Source: Altererythrobacter xiamenensis
GTDB lineage: Bacteria; Pseudomonadota; Alphaproteobacteria; Sphingomonadales; Sphingomonadaceae
Reading direction: 5' to 3'
Length of the DNA: 64,000 bases
Assembly (NCBI RefSeq): GCF_900177715.1
Contig: NZ_FXWG01000004.1
Span: 1-64,000 of the forward strand
Positions 16,643 through 24,463 of the stretch are shown here, one piece after another (positions within the stretch are counted from its first letter, which is position 1; the number at the start of each line of letters is the position of its first letter). The notes beneath the pieces are model-generated. The model did no database searches and was not told the origin of the DNA. It worked only from the letters and a program-made list of their open reading frames with translations. A program made the position numbers and the translations under genes.

Positions 16643-16830
16643 GGCGGGGATAAGACCGGCACAATGTCCACTTTTTCTCAACAGTGGGCGCGAGTGTTGC
16701 GTGTGAGTTCGCATGTGCCCGCGCCATGACGCCGCAAATTGTCGACCGGCGGAGGGAACGCAGCCGATTGCGGGAGCGTTTTCAAGGGGTAAGGCCGCCA
16801 AGAGTGCAGCGGCCCTTTCGGAGAGAGACA

Positions 16831-17001
16831 ATGGGTACGATCCGCCAATCCACCACGCGCCGCCCCGGCAGGGGCAATGGCCTGAAGCCCGCCACACCCG
16901 CTCTCGAGATCGCATCCGGCGACCGGTTCGAGAGCGAAGAAGAGGCCGAGTTCATGGCGCTCATGACGGGCGGCGACAGGGCCGCTTCGGTTCAGCACTG
17001 A
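16831..17001 (+). CDS. 56-residue small protein, function unknown
   Basis: A short gene with a GGAGAG ribosome-binding site 5 bases before the ATG. The product has a basic N-terminal half (STTRRPGRGNG) and an acidic C-terminal half (DRFESEEEAEFMALMTGGD). An open frame extends upstream to 16684, but the ribosome-binding site marks 16831. No domain is recognised. It is divergent from nrdB and lies 142 bases before the DUF2171 gene. Confidence 0.5.
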   Translation: MGTIRQSTTRRPGRGNGLKPATPALEIASGDRFESEEEAEFMALMTGGDRAASVQH

Positions 17002-17143
17002 ACGATCGGGGGCGGTTCGATGGGGCGGCGCGCGAACCGTGCCTCAGCATCGACGAGCCGAGGAACGAATGGCCCTTTCCACCCGTTACTATAGCATAAC
17101 CCATTCAAAAGGCACGCAAAAGCGGCCAGAAAGAATATGATTT

Positions 17144-17389
17144 ATGTTTGAGAAGCTACGCATCAACGAACACATGGAAGTCGCCAACTACAAGGGTGAA
17201 CATGTCGGTACCGTGGACTCGGTCGAAGACGACGCGATCAAGCTGACCAAGTCGGACAGTTCGGACGACATGCACCACTTCCTGTCGATGAACGACGTCG
17301 AGAAGATCGATGACAACCGCGTGTATCTCAAGGAAGACGCGCGAATTCCCGAAGGTCTGGGCAACAAGGCCGTCCTTCAGAACTCGTAA
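17144..17389 (+). CDS. DUF2171 domain protein
   Basis: An 81-residue cytoplasmic protein starting MFEKLRINEHMEVANYKGEH and continuing VGTVDSVEDDAIKLTKSD, then HHFLSMNDVEKIDDNRVYLK. This is the PRC-barrel-like DUF2171 family (HVGTVDxVxxxxIKLTK...DxxHxxI), small proteins frequent in alphaproteobacteria, often linked to stress. Function unknown. An imperfect terminator-like hairpin and a 16-base C run follow the stop. Confidence 0.88.
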   Translation: MFEKLRINEHMEVANYKGEHVGTVDSVEDDAIKLTKSDSSDDMHHFLSMNDVEKIDDNRVYLKEDARIPEGLGNKAVLQNS

Positions 17390-17418
17390 CCAGTTTAGCG
17401 CGGCCCCCGGCGCGCCAT

Positions 17419-17434
17419 CCCCCCCCCCCCCCCC
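17419..17434. repeat. 16-base poly-C tract
   Basis: An uninterrupted run of 16 C between the DUF2171 gene and a hairpin. Runs this long are improbable by chance even at high GC and are mutable by slippage; they can also be sequencing or assembly error. It lies in non-coding DNA, 30 bases after a stop codon. Confidence 0.9.
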
Positions 17435-17448
17435 TCAAAAAACGTTTC

Positions 17449-17480
17449 TTGCCAGCCCGTCCGGGGGGCCCGGCTGGCAA
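17449..17480 (+). terminator. Strong hairpin after DUF2171, possible terminator
   Basis: TTGCCAGCC (17449-17457) and GGCTGGCAA (17472-17480) pair perfectly over 9 bases around a GC-rich loop. On the plus strand it is followed by ACCCTTTCCCC rather than a clean T run, so it is not a textbook intrinsic terminator, although its position, 60 bases after the DUF2171 stop, fits one. Confidence 0.5.
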
Positions 17481-17664
17481 ACCCTTTCCCCGGTTCGCTG
17501 CCTGCTATTGCAGGACTGTGCTGAGCCGGGGATTTTTGCGTGTGCGAGCGGTTGCCGGGCAGGTTGATTGCGCAGTTCAGGGCGGACCGGAAAGGCGGGT
17601 CTGCAACTCCATTTTAACCCTTGGTGGCACGCAGAGATAAACCCTTCCGCGCTAATACACGCGG

Positions 17665-18912
17665 GTGGAAACCGGCCCCCCTACCGTTATTGCCGCAAGC
17701 CTGCGTGCCGATGTCGACGCCGCCTTGCGCGCGCGGGCGAGGTATTACGAGTGGCCGGAGGCCTTGCAGGCCGCCCACGAGGACAGCGTCCGGGCAGAGA
17801 CTTTCCGCAGCCTGCGCTTCCAGCTCGTCATGGGATTGCTGGTCAGCGTTTGCGCGCTGCTGTTCGATGCGCTGGTCATGCCGGGACATTTCGACCTCTC
17901 GCTGGGCTGGCGCATGCTCACCACCCTGCCGCTGACGCTTGTCGCTTTGCTCGCCCTGCGCGATCATCAACTCGGCTTGATAAAGCTGGCGGTGGCCGTG
18001 TCGATGACGTGTTTCGGCATGCTCGAAGTGCATCTGGCGAGCCATGCCGAGCCGGAGATCATGGCGCGATACACGATGGGCACGGCTTTCCTGCTCGCCA
18101 TTTCATGCTTGGCACTGCCATTGAAACCGCGCGAACTGGCCCGCTTCGCGCTGGGTTACGGACTTGCGACATCGCTCGTCGGAATGTGGCCCAACCCGCT
18201 ACCGGCGCACGAGCTTGCGCTGCACATGAGCTTCACACTGCTCGCCGTCCTCCCATGCTGGGCGATGGCGCAGCGCCACTGGCAGGTCTCCACACGCGGC
18301 TTCCTGCTCGACCTGCGCGAAGAGGCGTCACGACTGGAGCTGGAGCACAACATCGCGATCCTTCGCGAATTGTCGGAGCGCGATTCGCTGACCGGTCTGC
18401 CCAATCGCCGCGCGTTCCGCCGGATCTTCAGCGAGGCATACGAGCGCTCTCTGCCGGGCGAGACAAACGGCGTGTCGCTGATGATGATCGACCTCGATCT
18501 CTTCAAGGAGTTCAACGACAACTTCGGCCATCCGGCGGGCGACCGCGCCTTGCGGACCGTGGCGCGAACGCTGCAACACGCCTTTCACGATCACGGCGGT
18601 CATGTCGCCCGTTATGGCGGTGAAGAGTTCGTTGGCGCCTTGCGCTGCCATTCCGCCGCCGAAGCGGAGAAGCTGGCCTGGTCGATCTGCGAACAATTGC
18701 GCGAATTGCCCATAACAGTCAGGCGACAGGAACCGCAGACGATTACCGCCAGCATCGGCCTCGCCTCGGTGGGGTTCGATGCAGAGGTCGATCTCGCCAA
18801 CCTCACCGCGCGCGCCGACCGCGCGCTCTACCATGCCAAGAAGAACGGCCGCGACCGCGTGGTGGTATCGGAACGGATCGAGCTGAGGGTCGACAAGCTG
18901 GCGACTGGCTGA
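17665..18912 (+). CDS. Membrane-bound diguanylate cyclase (GGDEF)
   Basis: A 415-residue protein: about six transmembrane helices (residues 50-203) followed by a short coiled segment and a GGDEF domain (about 235-410). The catalytic signature is GGEEF at 318-322, preceded by RDSLTGLPNRRAF and DLDLFKEFNDNFGHPAGD, so it should make cyclic-di-GMP from GTP. The usual inhibitory RxxD site just before GGEEF is absent (HDHGGHVARY instead), suggesting no product feedback. The start is a GTG at 17665 with a poor ribosome-binding site, so the first few residues are uncertain. No receptor is adjacent, although a PilZ protein lies 2 kb away. Confidence 0.9.
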   Translation: METGPPTVIAASLRADVDAALRARARYYEWPEALQAAHEDSVRAETFRSLRFQLVMGLLVSVCALLFDALVMPGHFDLSLGWRMLTTLPLTLVALLALRDHQLGLIKLAVAVSMTCFGMLEVHLASHAEPEIMARYTMGTAFLLAISCLALPLKPRELARFALGYGLATSLVGMWPNPLPAHELALHMSFTLLAVLPCWAMAQRHWQVSTRGFLLDLREEASRLELEHNIAILRELSERDSLTGLPNRRAFRRIFSEAYERSLPGETNGVSLMMIDLDLFKEFNDNFGHPAGDRALRTVARTLQHAFHDHGGHVARYGGEEFVGALRCHSAAEAEKLAWSICEQLRELPITVRRQEPQTITASIGLASVGFDAEVDLANLTARADRALYHAKKNGRDRVVVSERIELRVDKLATG

Positions 18913-18932
18913 ATGCCGCGCCGATAACATCT

Positions 18933-18977
18933 CCGCTTACATCAGCCCCGCTTACATCAGCCCCGCTTACATCAGCA
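18933..18977. repeat. 15-bp unit repeated three times over the end of the GntP-type permease gene
   Basis: CCGCTTACATCAGCC occurs at 18933-18947 and 18948-18962, and with one final mismatch at 18963-18977. The third copy contains the stop codon of the permease gene (read on the minus strand), so the other two duplicate that end beyond the stop. It looks like a recent slippage duplication. Confidence 0.85.
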
Positions 18978-20325
18978 TCGCCAGGCCGATCGTCAGCAGC
19001 GTTGCGATCACCGGCACGACAACAGTCACCATGCCGACATCCTTGTAGGCCTGTTTATGCGTCAGCTGGGTCACGGTGAGCATGGCGATCACCGCACCGC
19101 AATGCGGGAGGGAGTCGAACCCGCCGCTCGCCATCGCCACGATACGGTGCAGCTGGTCTGGCGGGATGCCGAGCGCGAGGTAATCCTGCGCCAGCGTCGC
19201 CATGAAGATCTGCAAGCCGCCCGAGGCCGAGCCGGTGATGCCCGAGACCGTGCTGACGGCGGCGAACATCGAGAACATCGGCGGCACGTCCGCGCCGACC
19301 ACCGCCTGCGTGAAGGAAGCGAAACCCGCCGTCTGCACCACCACTCCGCCGAAACCGATCACCGCGCTCGTCGCCATCAGCGGCATGATCGAATCCTGCG
19401 TCCCCTCGCCCAGCAACCTGAGCGGCGCACGCCGTGCGGCGGGAAACAGCACCAGCGCCACGACACTGGCGAGCAACAGGGCGAAGCTCGGCCACAGGAT
19501 CGGTTGCGCGTTGGCGAAGGCGAGCAGGGCATTGTCCCCGCCCATGCCGGCAGCGTCCAGCAGGCGCGGCGCGAGGATGGTGCCGATTACCAGCACCAGC
19601 GGGATCAGCGCCAGCGCCCAATGCGGCAGGTCGCGGCCGATCGCATCGAGATCGGGAATGCTGTCAAAGGGGCCAGGCTCGAAACCCTCGCCAGCCGCCT
19701 GAGCCTTGACCCGTTCACGCTCGAGATAGGCCATGCCGAGCGCGAACATCACCGCCCCGCCGAAGAGGCCGAGCAGCGGGGCTGCAAAGAGGTCGGTGCC
19801 GAGCGTCAGCGTGGGGATGACATTGTGGATCGAGGGCGTTCCGGGAAGTGCGGTCAGCGTGAAGGTGCCCGCGCCAAGCGCCAGCGCGCCGCAGAACAAT
19901 CGCTTGGGAATGTCGGCTTCCTTGAGCAGCCTCAGACCCAGCGGATACATCGCGAAGATCACCACGAACACGACCACACCGCCATAGGTCAGCATGCCGC
20001 AGGCGAGCACCGTGATCCACAGCGCGCGATGCGCGCCCAGCCGCCGCACCAGCGCCATCGCGATGGCAGTCGCCGCGTGGCTTTCGCCCATGACCTTGCC
20101 GAACACGGCGCCTGCCGCGAACAGCAGGAAGAAGCGCCCGGCAAAGGTGAAGGCGCCCAGATCGCCGAAGGCATAGGCCTGCGTCAGGCTGTCGCCGATC
20201 GGCAGCGCGTTGGTGACGATCACAATCAGCGCGCAAATGACCGAGGCGAAGATGATGTTGACGTTGCGCAGCGCCAGCCAGATCAGCAGGGCAAGCCCCG
20301 CAAGCAATCCCACCAGTCCGATCAT
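18967..20325 (-). CDS. GntP-type permease (gluconate/organic acid:H+ symporter family)
   Basis: A 452-residue inner-membrane transporter with about 12 helices. The N-terminal LLAGLALLIWLALRNVNIIF, the FLLFAAGAVFGKVMGESHAA block, GGVVVFVVIFAMYPLGLRLL, ALPGTPSIHNVIPT and the C-terminal SGGFDSLPHCGAVIAMLTVT segments are typical of the gluconate:H+ symporter/GntP superfamily branch found in proteobacteria. Members import gluconate, hydroxybutyrate or other hydroxy acids; the substrate here is unknown. No catabolic gene is adjacent. The end of the gene lies in a triplicated 15-bp repeat. Confidence 0.8.
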   Translation of the reverse strand: MIGLVGLLAGLALLIWLALRNVNIIFASVICALIVIVTNALPIGDSLTQAYAFGDLGAFTFAGRFFLLFAAGAVFGKVMGESHAATAIAMALVRRLGAHRALWITVLACGMLTYGGVVVFVVIFAMYPLGLRLLKEADIPKRLFCGALALGAGTFTLTALPGTPSIHNVIPTLTLGTDLFAAPLLGLFGGAVMFALGMAYLERERVKAQAAGEGFEPGPFDSIPDLDAIGRDLPHWALALIPLVLVIGTILAPRLLDAAGMGGDNALLAFANAQPILWPSFALLLASVVALVLFPAARRAPLRLLGEGTQDSIMPLMATSAVIGFGGVVVQTAGFASFTQAVVGADVPPMFSMFAAVSTVSGITGSASGGLQIFMATLAQDYLALGIPPDQLHRIVAMASGGFDSLPHCGAVIAMLTVTQLTHKQAYKDVGMVTVVVPVIATLLTIGLAMLM

Positions 20326-20391
20326 GAAAGCCCCTCCCCCTGTCAGTCCCGTTCCATCGTGGCGGCAGACTGTTTCTGCTCACCCTTCGAT

Positions 20392-20565
20392 CTATTGCAC
20401 AAGTGCCATGATGCCCCACCAGCCGAACAGCGCCGCAACCCCATAGCCGATGAGCGAAAAGACGCGCGCGACGACCGGCCGCTTGCGGCTCGCGCCCTTG
20501 CCGCCGAGCACGAACCCCAGCAACGCACAGATTGCGGCGAAGAAGAGATAGAAAGCTTCGGGCAG
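20392..20565 (-). CDS. Possible small membrane protein (start uncertain)
   Basis: The minus strand reads ...LPEAFYLFFAAICALLGFVL, then a basic loop GGKGASRKRPVVAR, then VFSLIGYGVAALFGWWGIMA before a TAG: two good transmembrane helices with a positive loop, a pattern unlikely to be a shadow. There is no ATG, GTG or TTG at the right place; a CTG at 20565 with AAGG about 9 bases upstream is the best guess. It lies just after the stop of the lipoprotein gene and 66 bases before the GntP-type gene. It may be translated by coupling. Confidence 0.4.
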   Translation of the reverse strand: MPEAFYLFFAAICALLGFVLGGKGASRKRPVVARVFSLIGYGVAALFGWWGIMALVQ

Positions 20566-20576
20566 GACGCGCGGCC

Positions 20577-20855
20577 TTACTTGCTGCGGCTCTTCGAGCT
20601 GAACCAGCTGCCGCCGCCCAGCACGGTTATGCCGAGGAAGAATCCGAAATCATACCAGCCGCCCGAATTGGGCACCGCATAGACCGCGATGTCCGGATCG
20701 AACAGCGATCCGATCCAGGCGAAGGGGAAGACGAAGCCGTGCCACAGCCCCCACCAGAAGCCGGGCGTACCGGCGGCTTCGCTTACCCCGGTATCGACCT
20801 GCGAAGCGCAGGCGGACAGGACGAGGGCGAGCAGGATGGCGGCGAGATATCTCAT
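20577..20855 (-). CDS. Small lipoprotein with a membrane helix
   Basis: A 92-residue precursor with a lipoprotein signal (LSACAS, Cys at about 16), then an aromatic segment (TPGFWWGLWHGFVFPFAWIG) and a second hydrophobic stretch (YDFGFFLGITVLGGGSWF). The layout WxGLWHGxxxPFxWIxSLF is familiar from small conserved bacterial proteins of unknown function that sit near membrane transporters. It overlaps the beginning of the possible small membrane protein downstream in sequence context but not in frame. Confidence 0.75.
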   Translation of the reverse strand: MRYLAAILLALVLSACASQVDTGVSEAAGTPGFWWGLWHGFVFPFAWIGSLFDPDIAVYAVPNSGGWYDFGFFLGITVLGGGSWFSSKSRSK

Positions 20856-20911
20856 GCCGCGCAGCCTAGCGCGAAATGTTGTGGTCGGGAAGTTGGCGGT
20901 GGTTCGCCTGC

Positions 20912-21280
20912 TCAGCAGACGCTGCGCAGCGGCAGCGCGTTATCGCTCCGGTCGTTGACCGGAACCGATGGCGAGAGCGTTTTGGCGGCAGGCTTGAAAT
21001 CGCCAGCGATCAGCTGCTCGACCTGATCCTGCGTGAATGGCCGGGCGAAAGACACACCCACGGCGCCTTCGTTCGACCAGCGCACATGCGCGCGGTGCGG
21101 GCCGGATCCGCCGATCATCAGATTGACGAGCTCGCCGACCTTGAGCGGCGGTTGGAGATCGCCGAAGCGGCAGCCGCCATCGGTCAGATCGCGCACCGCG
21201 ATATCGAACAGCCGCCCGTCAGCAGTGCAGCACTGCCCGGCAATCTCGACTTTCCTGCGGTCTTTCTGGCGCGTTCTCAT
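20912..21280 (-). CDS. PilZ domain protein (putative c-di-GMP receptor)
   Basis: A 122-residue single-domain PilZ-like protein. The arginine-rich N-terminus (RTRQKDRRKVEIAGQC) supplies the RxxxR motif and AVRDLTDGGCRF the D-x-[ST]-x-x-G motif that together bind cyclic-di-GMP; here the serine is a threonine. HAHVRWSNEGAVGVSFARP is the final strand. The C-terminal 30 residues are a disordered tail. It could act as a receptor for the nearby diguanylate cyclase, but this is only proximity. Confidence 0.82.
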   Translation of the reverse strand: MRTRQKDRRKVEIAGQCCTADGRLFDIAVRDLTDGGCRFGDLQPPLKVGELVNLMIGGSGPHRAHVRWSNEGAVGVSFARPFTQDQVEQLIAGDFKPAAKTLSPSVPVNDRSDNALPLRSVC

Positions 21281-21387
21281 GGTCTTCGCTGGCTATCGGT
21301 TGAGGCCGTCATTCGGCGCAATATCCATGCCCGAGAACTGTTAAACCGGCGTTAAACCTGTTTGTAAAATCAACGGATTGGCAGCTG

Positions 21388-21591
21388 TCAGAACAGCACG
21401 CTCGCGCCGGTGTCTGGCATGACGTGAAACATGATCACGTAGACGATAACGGGGAGGCTGAGCGATGCCATGATCACCACCGGATAGATCGCCTCGCTAA
21501 GCCTGCCGTTGTTCCGCATCCGTGTGAAGATCGCGATCTCGACAAGCGCAGTGAAGGCCGTGGCGATGACGAGAAACAGGCCGAGGGTCAT
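21388..21591 (-). CDS. Small two-helix membrane protein
   Basis: A 67-residue hydrophobic protein with helices LFLVIATAFTALVEIAIFTR and YPVVIMASLSLPVIVYVIMF separated by a short polar loop RMRNNGRLSEAI. A proper ATG follows GGAGC upstream. It is separated by 9 bases from the next upstream gene, also a membrane protein, on the same strand. Function unknown. Confidence 0.65.
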   Translation of the reverse strand: MTLGLFLVIATAFTALVEIAIFTRMRNNGRLSEAIYPVVIMASLSLPVIVYVIMFHVMPDTGASVLF

Positions 21592-21600
21592 GGATTGCTC

Positions 21601-21876
21601 CTAAAAATCGAGGTTCAGCAAGAGCGTGAGAAATCCGGCGAAGATCGATGCCAGCGCCAGGAGTTCCAGGGCAATGTTCTTCCATGGCGGATTGGTGCGC
21701 GGATCATAGGCCTGAAGCTCGCGCAATTCCTCGAAATAGCGATCCTGGCCGGCCTTGAGGCGATCTTCGAGACGCGCACAATGCCGTTCGACACGCCGCT
21801 CGTGCAACTTGCGCAGAGAAAGGCCGCTGCCGATGGAGACGACAGCGGCCAGAATTATCGCAGGCACCAGGTCCAT
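21601..21876 (-). CDS. Small membrane protein with amphipathic middle
   Basis: A 91-residue protein with an N-terminal helix (DLVPAIILAAVVSIGSG), a charged amphipathic middle (RKLHERRVERHCARLEDRLK...ELRELQAYDP) and a C-terminal helix (LELLALASIFAGFLTLLLNL). The layout resembles small membrane proteins with a cytosolic coiled segment. It lies just downstream of nrdA on the same strand (26 bases) and 9 bases upstream of the two-helix protein gene, so these may be read from the nrdA transcript. Function unknown. Confidence 0.6.
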   Translation of the reverse strand: MDLVPAIILAAVVSIGSGLSLRKLHERRVERHCARLEDRLKAGQDRYFEELRELQAYDPRTNPPWKNIALELLALASIFAGFLTLLLNLDF

Positions 21877-21902
21877 GCTTTCGGAAACCTAGTGCGGAGC
21901 CC

Positions 21903-23981
21903 TTACTGACAGGCGAGGCATTCCTCGTAGTCGGTCTGCTCGCCCGCACCTGCCGAAAGCTCGATCTTGAGCGCGTCCGACGTGTTGTCGGCCTCCACGC
22001 CGCCGGCGAAACCGGCGCGCTGCACCGACTTCGAGCGGAGATAATAGAGCGACTTGATGCCTTTCTCCCATGCCTGGAAGTGCAGCATCATGAGGTCCCA
22101 CTTGTCGACGTCGGCCGGGATGAAGAGGTTCAGCGACTGCGCCTGATCGATATAGGGCGCACGGTCGGCGGCGAATTCGAGCAGCCAGCGCTGGTCGATT
22201 TCGAAGCTGGTCTTGAAAGTCGCTTTCTCTTCCGGCGTCAGGAAGTCGAGGTGCTGGACCGAACCGCCGCGTTCGAGGATCGAGTTCCAGACGTTGTTCG
22301 AATCCTTCGACTTCTCGCGCAGGATCTTCTCGAGATAGGGGTTCTTCACGATGAAGCTGCCCGACAGAGTCTTGTGCGTGTAGATGTTCGCCGGGATCGG
22401 CTCGATACACGCGCTGGCACCGCCGCAGATGATCGAGATCGACGCGGTCGGCGCGATCGCCATCTTGCAGCTGAAGCGCTCCATCGCGCCCATTTCCTCG
22501 GCATCGGGGCATGCGCCGCGTTCCTGGGCGAGCAGCATGGACGCCTCCGATGCCTTGCCCTGGATATGCTTGAACATCTTGAGGTTCCAGACCTTCGCCA
22601 TCGGGCTTTCGAAGCCGATCCGCTTTTGCTGGAGGAAGGAGTGGAAGCCCATCACGCCGAGGCCGACCGAACGTTCGCGCTCGGCCGAATATTTGGCGCG
22701 CGCCATTTCGTCGGGCGCACGGTCGATATAGTCCTGCAGGACGTTGTCGAGGAAACGCATGACGTCCTCGATGAAGGTCTTGTCCTCGTTCCACTCGTCC
22801 CACTTTTCGAGGTTGAGCGAAGAGAGGCAGCAGACCGCGGTGCGATCGTTGCCGAGGTGGTCGCGCCCCGTCGGCAGGGTGATTTCGGCGCACAGGTTCG
22901 AGGTCGAGACCTTGAGGCCGAGATCGCGGTGATGCTTCGGCATCATCCGGTTCACCGTGTCGGAGAAGACGATGTAGGGCTCACCCGTCGCGAGGCGCGT
23001 TTCGACCAGCTTCTGGAACAGCGAACGCGCATTGACCGTGCTACGCACTTCGCCGGTCTTGGGCGATTTGAGCTCGAAGTCCTCACCCGCGCGCACCGCT
23101 TCCATGAAGTCGTCGGTCACCAGCACGCCGTGGTGGAGGTTCAGTGCCTTGCGGTTGAAGTCACCCGACGGCTTGCGGATTTCGAGGAACTCCTCGATCT
23201 CCGGATGCGAGATGTCGATGTAGCACGCGGCCGAACCGCGCCGCAGCGAGCCCTGCGAAATCGCCAGCGTCAGCGAGTCCATCACCCGCACGAAAGGAAT
23301 GATGCCGCTGGTCTTGCCGTTGAGGCCGACCGGCTCCCCGATGCCGCGGACATTACCCCAATAGGTGCCGATACCGCCGCCCTTGGAGGCGAGCCACACG
23401 TTCTCGTTCCAGGTGCCGACGATCCCGTCGAGGCTGTCCTCGACCGAGTTGAGATAGCAGCTGATCGGCAGGCCGCGCGACGTGCCGCCGTTCGAGAGAA
23501 CGGGCGTCGCAGGCATGAACCACAGATTCGAAATGTAATCATAGAGCCGCTGCGCGTGATCCTGATCGTCGGCATAGGCATCCGCGACGCGCGCAAAGAG
23601 GTCCTGATACTGCTCGCCCGGCAGCAGGTAGCGATCGGTCAGCGTTTCCTTGCCGAACTCGGTCAGATTGTCATCGCGCGAGGGATCGGTCTGGATCGTG
23701 AAACGACGATCGTTGATCTTCTTCGAATCCACGTCCGCAGCAGCCTTGGCTGCATGCGCCACCGCACCTGCGAGCGCTTCGCCGGCTTTTTCCGAGATCA
23801 GCTCTTCCGAGCCCTTGTCTGCCTTGTCCATTGCAACCGCCTTAGCGTTTTCCGGGCCGTTACCCGGGGCCTTCTTCGAAGCAGGCTTCGACTTGGTGGC
23901 CGTTTTCGTGTCGGCCGGTACGGTGTTTTCCGTCTCCTGATCGAGCCCCATCGCCGCTTCGTCTCCAGTCCTGAATTCCAT
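21903..23981 (-). CDS. nrdA: Ribonucleoside-diphosphate reductase, alpha subunit (class I), no ATP-cone
   Basis: A 692-residue catalytic subunit reducing ribonucleoside diphosphates. Active-site cysteines are visible: one in PISCYLNSV, the thiyl cysteine in STSNLCAEI, its partner in TAVCCLSSLNL, and the C-terminal relay pair EECLACQ. In place of an N-terminal ATP-cone there is an Ala/Lys-rich, probably disordered region (about residues 15-80) leading to DSKKINDRRFTIQ. NrdB also lacks a cone, so activity may not be controlled by ATP/dATP through that domain. The start at 23981 follows AGAAAGAG and GGGGCGA; the frame continues to 24077 without support. Upstream lie nine GANTC sites and NrdR-like boxes. 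Confidence 0.95.
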   Translation of the reverse strand: MEFRTGDEAAMGLDQETENTVPADTKTATKSKPASKKAPGNGPENAKAVAMDKADKGSEELISEKAGEALAGAVAHAAKAAADVDSKKINDRRFTIQTDPSRDDNLTEFGKETLTDRYLLPGEQYQDLFARVADAYADDQDHAQRLYDYISNLWFMPATPVLSNGGTSRGLPISCYLNSVEDSLDGIVGTWNENVWLASKGGGIGTYWGNVRGIGEPVGLNGKTSGIIPFVRVMDSLTLAISQGSLRRGSAACYIDISHPEIEEFLEIRKPSGDFNRKALNLHHGVLVTDDFMEAVRAGEDFELKSPKTGEVRSTVNARSLFQKLVETRLATGEPYIVFSDTVNRMMPKHHRDLGLKVSTSNLCAEITLPTGRDHLGNDRTAVCCLSSLNLEKWDEWNEDKTFIEDVMRFLDNVLQDYIDRAPDEMARAKYSAERERSVGLGVMGFHSFLQQKRIGFESPMAKVWNLKMFKHIQGKASEASMLLAQERGACPDAEEMGAMERFSCKMAIAPTASISIICGGASACIEPIPANIYTHKTLSGSFIVKNPYLEKILREKSKDSNNVWNSILERGGSVQHLDFLTPEEKATFKTSFEIDQRWLLEFAADRAPYIDQAQSLNLFIPADVDKWDLMMLHFQAWEKGIKSLYYLRSKSVQRAGFAGGVEADNTSDALKIELSAGAGEQTDYEECLACQ

Positions 23982-24165
23982 TTGTCGCCCCGCTCTTTCT
24001 TCCCCGTGGTCCGGTCCGTCTGCGGACCCGGATGTTCCACATGTGTTCGACTCGGCGAGGATGCCCCCACCTAGCAATTTTCGGGCGCCAACGGCGAATT
24101 AGTTTTCCCGTTTTTGCCCACAGCCCTCAGACTATTTGCGACCCGAAAGACCGACTCGTTCCCCG

Positions 24166-24243
24166 TCTGCAGATATGGTGTTTCTGCAGCAAAAAACTAG
24201 GTCTTGTGGGTGCCCCCGCGTCTGGAACCACTAGATAGTGAAT
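24166..24243. promoter_or_regulatory. Candidate NrdR-like boxes upstream of nrdA
   Basis: Three 16-base windows partly match the NrdR box consensus ACACWATATATWGTGT as I recall it: 24166-24181 (10/16), 24194-24209 (AAACTAGGTCTTGTGG, 11/16) and 24228-24243 (11/16, containing the near-palindrome CACTAGATAGTG). Start-to-start spacing is 28 and 34 rather than the usual 31-32, so the case is suggestive only. NrdR represses ribonucleotide reductase genes. Confidence 0.3.
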
Positions 24244-24432
24244 CACTGAGGACTCTCGCGCAAGAGGGTTAAATGAAATAAACCATCGGGAACGGCGCAA
24301 ATCGCAGTTCGCCAATTATGCTGCAGTGCAGCGAAGCGGCGGATTTGCTAGGCTCGCGAAACACGCAAGCCCCAAAATGAATCCGTGAAAAAATTTATAC
24401 GGGCAAAAGCGTTTTGGCGGGCTTGAGAATCA

Positions 24433-24463
24433 TTCGAATCCGCTTGCGCAATTTTCGAATCCG
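24433..24463. repeat. Direct repeat TTCGAATCCG, 21-bp period
   Basis: TTCGAATCCG occurs at 24433-24442 and 24454-24463, exactly 21 bases apart (two helical turns), each copy enclosing a GANTC site. It lies between the 3' end of the lysR-type gene and nrdA. Confidence 0.8.

Noticed and set aside
16661..16686. CCAC...GTGG pair upstream of nrdB considered as an NrdR box
   Set aside because: The distance between CAC and GTG is 12 bases instead of 8, so it does not fit the NrdR consensus.
19057..20682. 541-codon plus-strand open frame opposite the GntP-type permease
   Set aside because: Extremely His/Gln/Arg-rich, the reverse-frame image of a hydrophobic transporter.
22080..24074. 664-codon open frame on the plus strand opposite nrdA
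   Set aside because: It is a mirror of nrdA created by high GC at third positions; no domain, no ribosome-binding site, and nrdA on the other strand has every catalytic residue.
24167..24189. CTGCAG...CTGCAG inverted pair upstream of nrdA
   Set aside because: Each hexamer is itself a palindrome, so the pair gives little evidence of a hairpin, and the spacing of 11 bases is not meaningful by itself.
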